From: Watersipora subatra
Taxonomy: Eukaryota; Bryozoa; Gymnolaemata; Cheilostomatida; Watersiporidae
Assembly: GCF_963576615.1 (NCBI RefSeq)
Contig: NC_088711.1
Coordinates: 17,020,182-17,084,181 of the forward strand
Reading direction: 5' to 3'
DNA: 64,000 nt
Shown: piece by piece, positions 60,132 through 64,000 of the stretch
Numbering within the stretch: position 1 is the first letter of the stretch
Layout: every line of letters begins with the position of its first letter
Notes under the pieces: generated by a model
Databases searched by the model: none
What the model saw: only the letters and a program-made list of their open reading frames with translations
Told to the model about the DNA's origin: nothing
Translations under genes and position numbers: made by a program

Positions 60132-63100
60132 GTATAACTGGGAATTCTCTCTACTCGGCTTCTGCATAATCTTTCAGTTTTTAATTTTCTAAAAACTAAG
60201 GTTTTGTGATAATTTAATCAGCATTTTCAAGTAATTGCTGAAGATTTGTCAAACTCGATGCAATGTTAAAAGAACTACAAAACTTGAGGAGGATTAGTGA
60301 GTGCAATAGGAAGGTTCTTCAAGTTTCTGTACAGAGCTATTGAACTTATGAAATTATTATCAATATTGGAACAGAAACATTTTGCGTTTATTTCATGTCA
60401 ATTGAAGGTTTTAAAGTCTTCCATGGTTTATTTCCTCTTTTGTACATTACATTTACAGATTTCCAACTTATATCAACCTACATGAAATGAACAAATTGCA
60501 TATAAACTTTAACAATTGTTTGGAAACTTGTGAGTTAATATTATCACTCCTCCAAAGATAAACTTACACAAGTTTTTTGTAGATTCTATCAGAGTGTCGG
60601 TATTTTTCTATCATTTGTGATTGTTTTTTATGTTTGAGGTGATCTGACTGTCAGGATGTTTTAAGATTAAAGTCAACTAGACTTTATCACTGTTCAAAGC
60701 TCAGGTCCAGCGAAAGTGCAATTATGACCTTAATAGTTGCAAAGAGACAGAATAAAGACGTGAAATACTGCAACTTGAATGCAATAGCCGATATCAACTA
60801 TAGCAACAATAGCCACTAGTCACCATTTTGCACCTGTTTTTGTTTTGTGTATTTTAACTGCGATCGAGTTTTATTGATTTTAATGTAAAAAAATCCAACT
60901 GAAAGCACCAACTGGTATTTTTCTATCATTTGCGATTGTTTTTATGTTTGAGGTGGTCTGACCACCAGGATGCTTCAAGATTAAAGTTGATAAAACTTAA
61001 TCGCAGTTAAAATGCTCAGATCAATCGAAAGTGTGATTATGATGTCTATAGTTGCAAAGAGACTGACAGAATAGAGGCATGGATTAGCTCAACTGGAATG
61101 CAATGGCCTATATCACTTATGGCTATGATAACAACTAGTGATATCACTTATGGCTATGATAACAACTAGTGATGTCACTTATGGCTATGATAACAACTAG
61201 TGATGTCACTTATGGCTATGATAACAACTAGTGATGTCACTTATGGCTATGATAACAACTAGTGATGTCACTTATGGCTATGATAACAACTAGTGATGTC
61301 ACTTATGGCTATGATAACAACTAGTGATGTCACTTATGGCTATGATAACAACTAGTGATGTCACTTATGGCTATGATAACAACTAGTGATGTCACTTATG
61401 GCTATGATAACAACTAGTGATGTCACTTATGGCTATGATAACAACTAGTGATGTCACTTATGGCTATGATAACAACTAGTGATGTCACTTCGCACTTATT
61501 TTCTTCTGACCATTTTAATCACAGTCAAGTTTTATCGATTGTAATCTAGAAAGATTCTGGCAAATAGATCACTTTTAACATAAAAAAATAATCGCAAATG
61601 ATAGAAAAATACCTATTCTTTCTGAGGAAATCTACAAAAAAAATTGGCGTAAGCTTATCTTTAATAATGTTCCACCTAATATTTGTTCTCTTAACAGTGA
61701 ATCATATTTTAAATATTATATTATATAATGTCTAACCATTTATTTGGTTTTATTGTCTGCTGCCCTTTTTATGATTTTTGTATGGCATAATTAGGAAAAC
61801 ATTTCTGTTTAAAATGAAATTACATGTATTGCCAATAATGTAATGAAATTTCTTTTAATGGTAGTCATACATATGTAGATATTAAACAACCCTATTTATA
61901 TCTATAAGTACAACTGCTAATATCTATCATGTTGTACCCTCGTCACTGCAACCTACCATAGTAAGGAGCTAATATCAACTTTCACTATTAGTTGCTAACC
62001 ATTACTCTACCTGTGAGTGTACATGTACTTGATTCGTCTCAACTACATAAACAAGGGCTATTGTCAGGTGGAGTTCATCACAGCACTTAATGGCAGCAAG
62101 TTATCCGATGCAGAAGACTGTGTTCTTGTTGCTGGAAACATCTGCTCTGGGGCAGCGCATGACCCACCCCTGGCCTGGTCGGTGAAGCTACCCAACATTC
62201 CCAAACCTTCTCCATCTAATCACACTCCAGCGGTAAATCCTTGCTTTGATAGTTGGTAGGCAACTCCTTCTGGTAACACTCAGCAGGTAATTCCTTCTGG
62301 TAACACTCAGCAGGTAATTCTTTCTGGTGACACGCAATAGGTAGTTCCTTCTGGTGACACGCAACAGGTAATTCCTTCTGATGACACTCATCAGGTAACT
62401 CCTTCTGGTGGCACTCAACAGGTAATTCCTTCTGGTGACACTCAACAGGTAACTCCTTCTGGTGACACTTAGCACGTAATTTCTTCTGGTGACATGCAAC
62501 AGGTTAACCATGGTATGTCCAATCAAGCCAAAAAGATTTTTGAGTTCTGATGCGCTTAGTAACACAGTAATAGTATTTGTGATGTTTTAAGACTCTAACG
62601 ATTCCTTGTGAAAGCAAAATTGGGCTTATCTGTTGCAGAGACTTGGAAGTTTGGTCTGACCTATTTTTGAAATCCACCACTCATGCCGATCTCAGCACTG
62701 TTTGAATTTTTTTGTCGGCAGAAAGGAGCTCCAAAACTGCGAATACTGCAGTTGGCTGATATCCATTTGGATTCTCTTTATACCCCTGGCAGCAGCACCA
62801 ACTGTGGTCTACCTCTATGCTGTCAGAGCACCAGTGGTCGTCCTAGCAACACCACGGAAGGAGCAGGCTACTGGGGCAGCCTGCATGGTCCCTGCGATGT
62901 TCCTGAACGTACAATTGACAATCTTTTTGCTCATCTCTCTAAAAATGAGCGGGTGAGTCATCTACATAGGACATGGTTTAACAATGTTGATAACAGCTCT
63001 GCTTGGGAAGGTCATGGCAGCAACTGATTCCTTGAGTCACTCTGTGTGGTATTTAGATGCTTGGCAGGCGACAGCTTGGCTACACATGCTGGGAACAGTT

Positions 63101-64000
63101 TCATAACATCAGTGATAGCTCCGTGGCTGCTGTGAATACCTCTATGACATCAATAGCTTGACTCAAAATTATTCAGCTATGTTTTGCATCCTAATTATCT
63201 CAATTATGTCTCCGTTCAATTCCGTCTCAGCGCTTTTCTCTCCAAGTTTATCCTTTTCTCCAGGATTTTCTCAGTTTGCTACTTCCTTAGCGAATGCTTA
63301 AACTTATAACCTTTGCTTTTTAATTTTTATCGCGTTGCATCATTTCTCTTGTTTATTGAATTACAATTTAATAATATGCCATCTCTCTCTTACTCTTTAT
63401 ATCATCTTATACACTATGTCCATTCTGAATTATGAATTGTTAAAAATAAAGTCAATTCCTACGCAGACATCACTGCCAGCCTTTTGGCAAATAGAGCTAA
63501 GTTAAAAGTAACAATTACTAAATGGGTACAAGGAGCAGGTCGAGCATTGATCAGACAACTCCTAGTGTAAAGTGATGGTGTGATAACAACAGAAGTGTAA
63601 TAATAATAGTAATATAGGTAGCCAGAACAATAAGCAATGTACTTATGATCGTAGCACCTGGGCGCATCTATTTTTAGGCTGATATTGAGAGTAGCTTGAT
63701 GGCTGGCATCGTCAATAACTCTGATTATTTCTTGTGAATAACTATTGTTTTCCTTGTAAATAACTTTTAGTTGTATTGGGAATACGAGTATTTATGGCAA
63801 TTTTGTTGTTATATTTATAGGTTGATTACATGAATAACTCTATGGTTGGGATGTAAATATATCTATCAAGGGTGTTTTAAATCATTTAATGATTGAAGTT
63901 GTGAATTGTAGCTGTTATCGCTTACATTGTAGATAACTTTATGGTTATGTTACAAATAACTTTATGGTTATGTTATAAATAACATTATGGTTATTATAAA
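59862..64000 (+). CDS. SMPD1: Acid sphingomyelinase (sphingomyelin phosphodiesterase), 5' part, runs off the window
   Basis: Three coding exons: 59,862-60,131, 62,068-62,232 and 62,722-62,952, all joined in phase 0 by GT-AG introns; the gene continues past 64,000. Residues 1-22 are a signal peptide. A saposin B domain follows with its six cysteines (YCALC, SLC, IVC, EDC, NIC), then a Pro-rich linker PNIPKPSPSNHTP, then the start of the metallophosphoesterase domain: RILQLADIHLDSLY, with the zinc-binding Asp and His of the DxH motif, NCGLPLCC and GAGYWG. Human SMPD1 reads ILFLTDLHWDHDY, DCADPLCC and GAGYWG at these places. The enzyme splits sphingomyelin into ceramide and phosphocholine in lysosomes or outside the cell. 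The remaining metal ligands lie beyond the window, so activity cannot be judged. Confidence 0.92.
60554..61662. mobile_element. MITE in sphingomyelinase intron 1, with tandem internal copy
   Basis: Inverted ends of about 110 bp: AAAGATAAACTTACAC and TTTTTTGTAGATT at the left, then GGTATTTTTCTATCATTTG; the right end carries the inverted counterparts. Internally the segment from GGTATTTTTCTATC is present twice (60,599 and 60,912), and the second copy holds a 31-bp minisatellite. No coding content. Confidence 0.78.
61109..61490 (+). repeat. 31-bp minisatellite, 12 copies
   Basis: Almost identical copies of GTGATGTCACTTATGGCTAT + GATAACAACTA, only the first differing visibly (GATATCAC). It lies inside the MITE in intron 1. 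Near-identity points to recent expansion. Each unit has TGATGTCA, one base from a CRE palindrome. Confidence 0.95.
62068..62232 (+). CDS. SMPD1: Sphingomyelinase coding exon 2 (second saposin half, linker)
   Basis: 55 codons after acceptor CTATTGTCAG. Holds saposin cysteines five and six and the WSVKLPNIPKPSPSNHTPA linker (human: WNISLPTVPKPPPKPP). Donor GCG|GTAAAT opens into a 27-bp minisatellite. Confidence 0.92.
62233..62505 (+). repeat. 27-bp minisatellite of splice-donor repeats after sphingomyelinase exon 2
   Basis: About nine monomers of the form GTAATTCCTTCTGGTGACAC + TCAACAG; the first after the exon is the most diverged. Most monomers keep CAG|GTAAYT. Monomer ends (ACACTCAGCAG|GTAATTCC) resemble the true exon end and donor (ACACTCCAGCG|GTAAATCC), so the unit spans the junction. 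Confidence 0.92.
62722..62952 (+). CDS. SMPD1: Sphingomyelinase coding exon 3 (start of catalytic domain)
   Basis: 77 codons after acceptor TTTGTCGGCAG, from KGAPKLRILQLADIHLDS to HLSKNER. Donor CGG|GTGAGT is strong. The next exon should carry the WTGDI-like metal motif; I do not find it before 64,000. Confidence 0.93.
62953..64000 (+). other. Sphingomyelinase intron 3, loosely repetitive
   Basis: No exon found. From about 63,715 to the edge a loose repeat of ATAACTTTATGGTTATGTTA type (about 23 bp) becomes more regular towards the right edge and probably continues outside. Confidence 0.65.

Noticed and set aside
62188-62565. Minus-strand frame with repeated TRRNYLLS units
   Set aside because: A by-product of the 27-bp minisatellite, whose unit is a multiple of three and so keeps a frame open.

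Overview
The window is nuclear DNA of an invertebrate animal. The evidence is spliced genes with GT-AG introns and AT-rich introns, a BEL/Pao retroelement, short inverted-repeat DNA elements, and animal-type proteins (a FAM8A1-like RDD protein and an acid sphingomyelinase). I cannot name the species or phylum.

Bases 1 to about 35,300 are one tandem array, open at the left edge. A unit of about 611 bp repeats with striking regularity. Each unit carries a 73-nt tRNA-Phe gene on the + strand, and 56 full-length copies lie between 271 and 33,947. Four copies match the standard animal tRNA-Phe(GAA) exactly and about thirty more are close. Nineteen share an altered T arm (four of these also have anticodon TAT in a damaged loop), and three have anticodon AAA. 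Each gene has a dyad just upstream and a palindrome with a T4 stop just downstream. The array shows higher-order blocks and decays at its right edge (33.9-35.3 kb and 42.6-43.7 kb).

A broken, old BEL/Pao LTR retrotransposon (about 35.31-42.63 kb) sits in the decayed edge of the array. It carries a nested non-autonomous DNA element of about 0.88 kb. Related copies of that element lie at 49.4 and 52.8 kb.

From 46.4 to 52.6 kb the minus strand encodes a five-exon FAM8A1-like RDD-domain membrane protein. From 59.86 kb to the right edge the plus strand encodes the first three coding exons of an acid sphingomyelinase (saposin domain plus the start of the metallophosphoesterase domain); the rest lies outside. 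Between and within them are repeats: a MITE with a CCGAA-rich end, three copies of a SINE-like repeat with its tRNA-like part at the far end, a large hairpin at 58.4-58.7 kb, and a MITE with an internal 31-bp minisatellite.

The most unusual observation is that three of the seven visible 5' splice sites (FAM8A1 exons 3 and 4, sphingomyelinase exon 2) run straight into minisatellites whose monomers (38, 20-21 and 27 bp) each repeat the splice donor. In two of them the monomer also includes the end of the exon. The tRNA-Phe array is the other outstanding feature.
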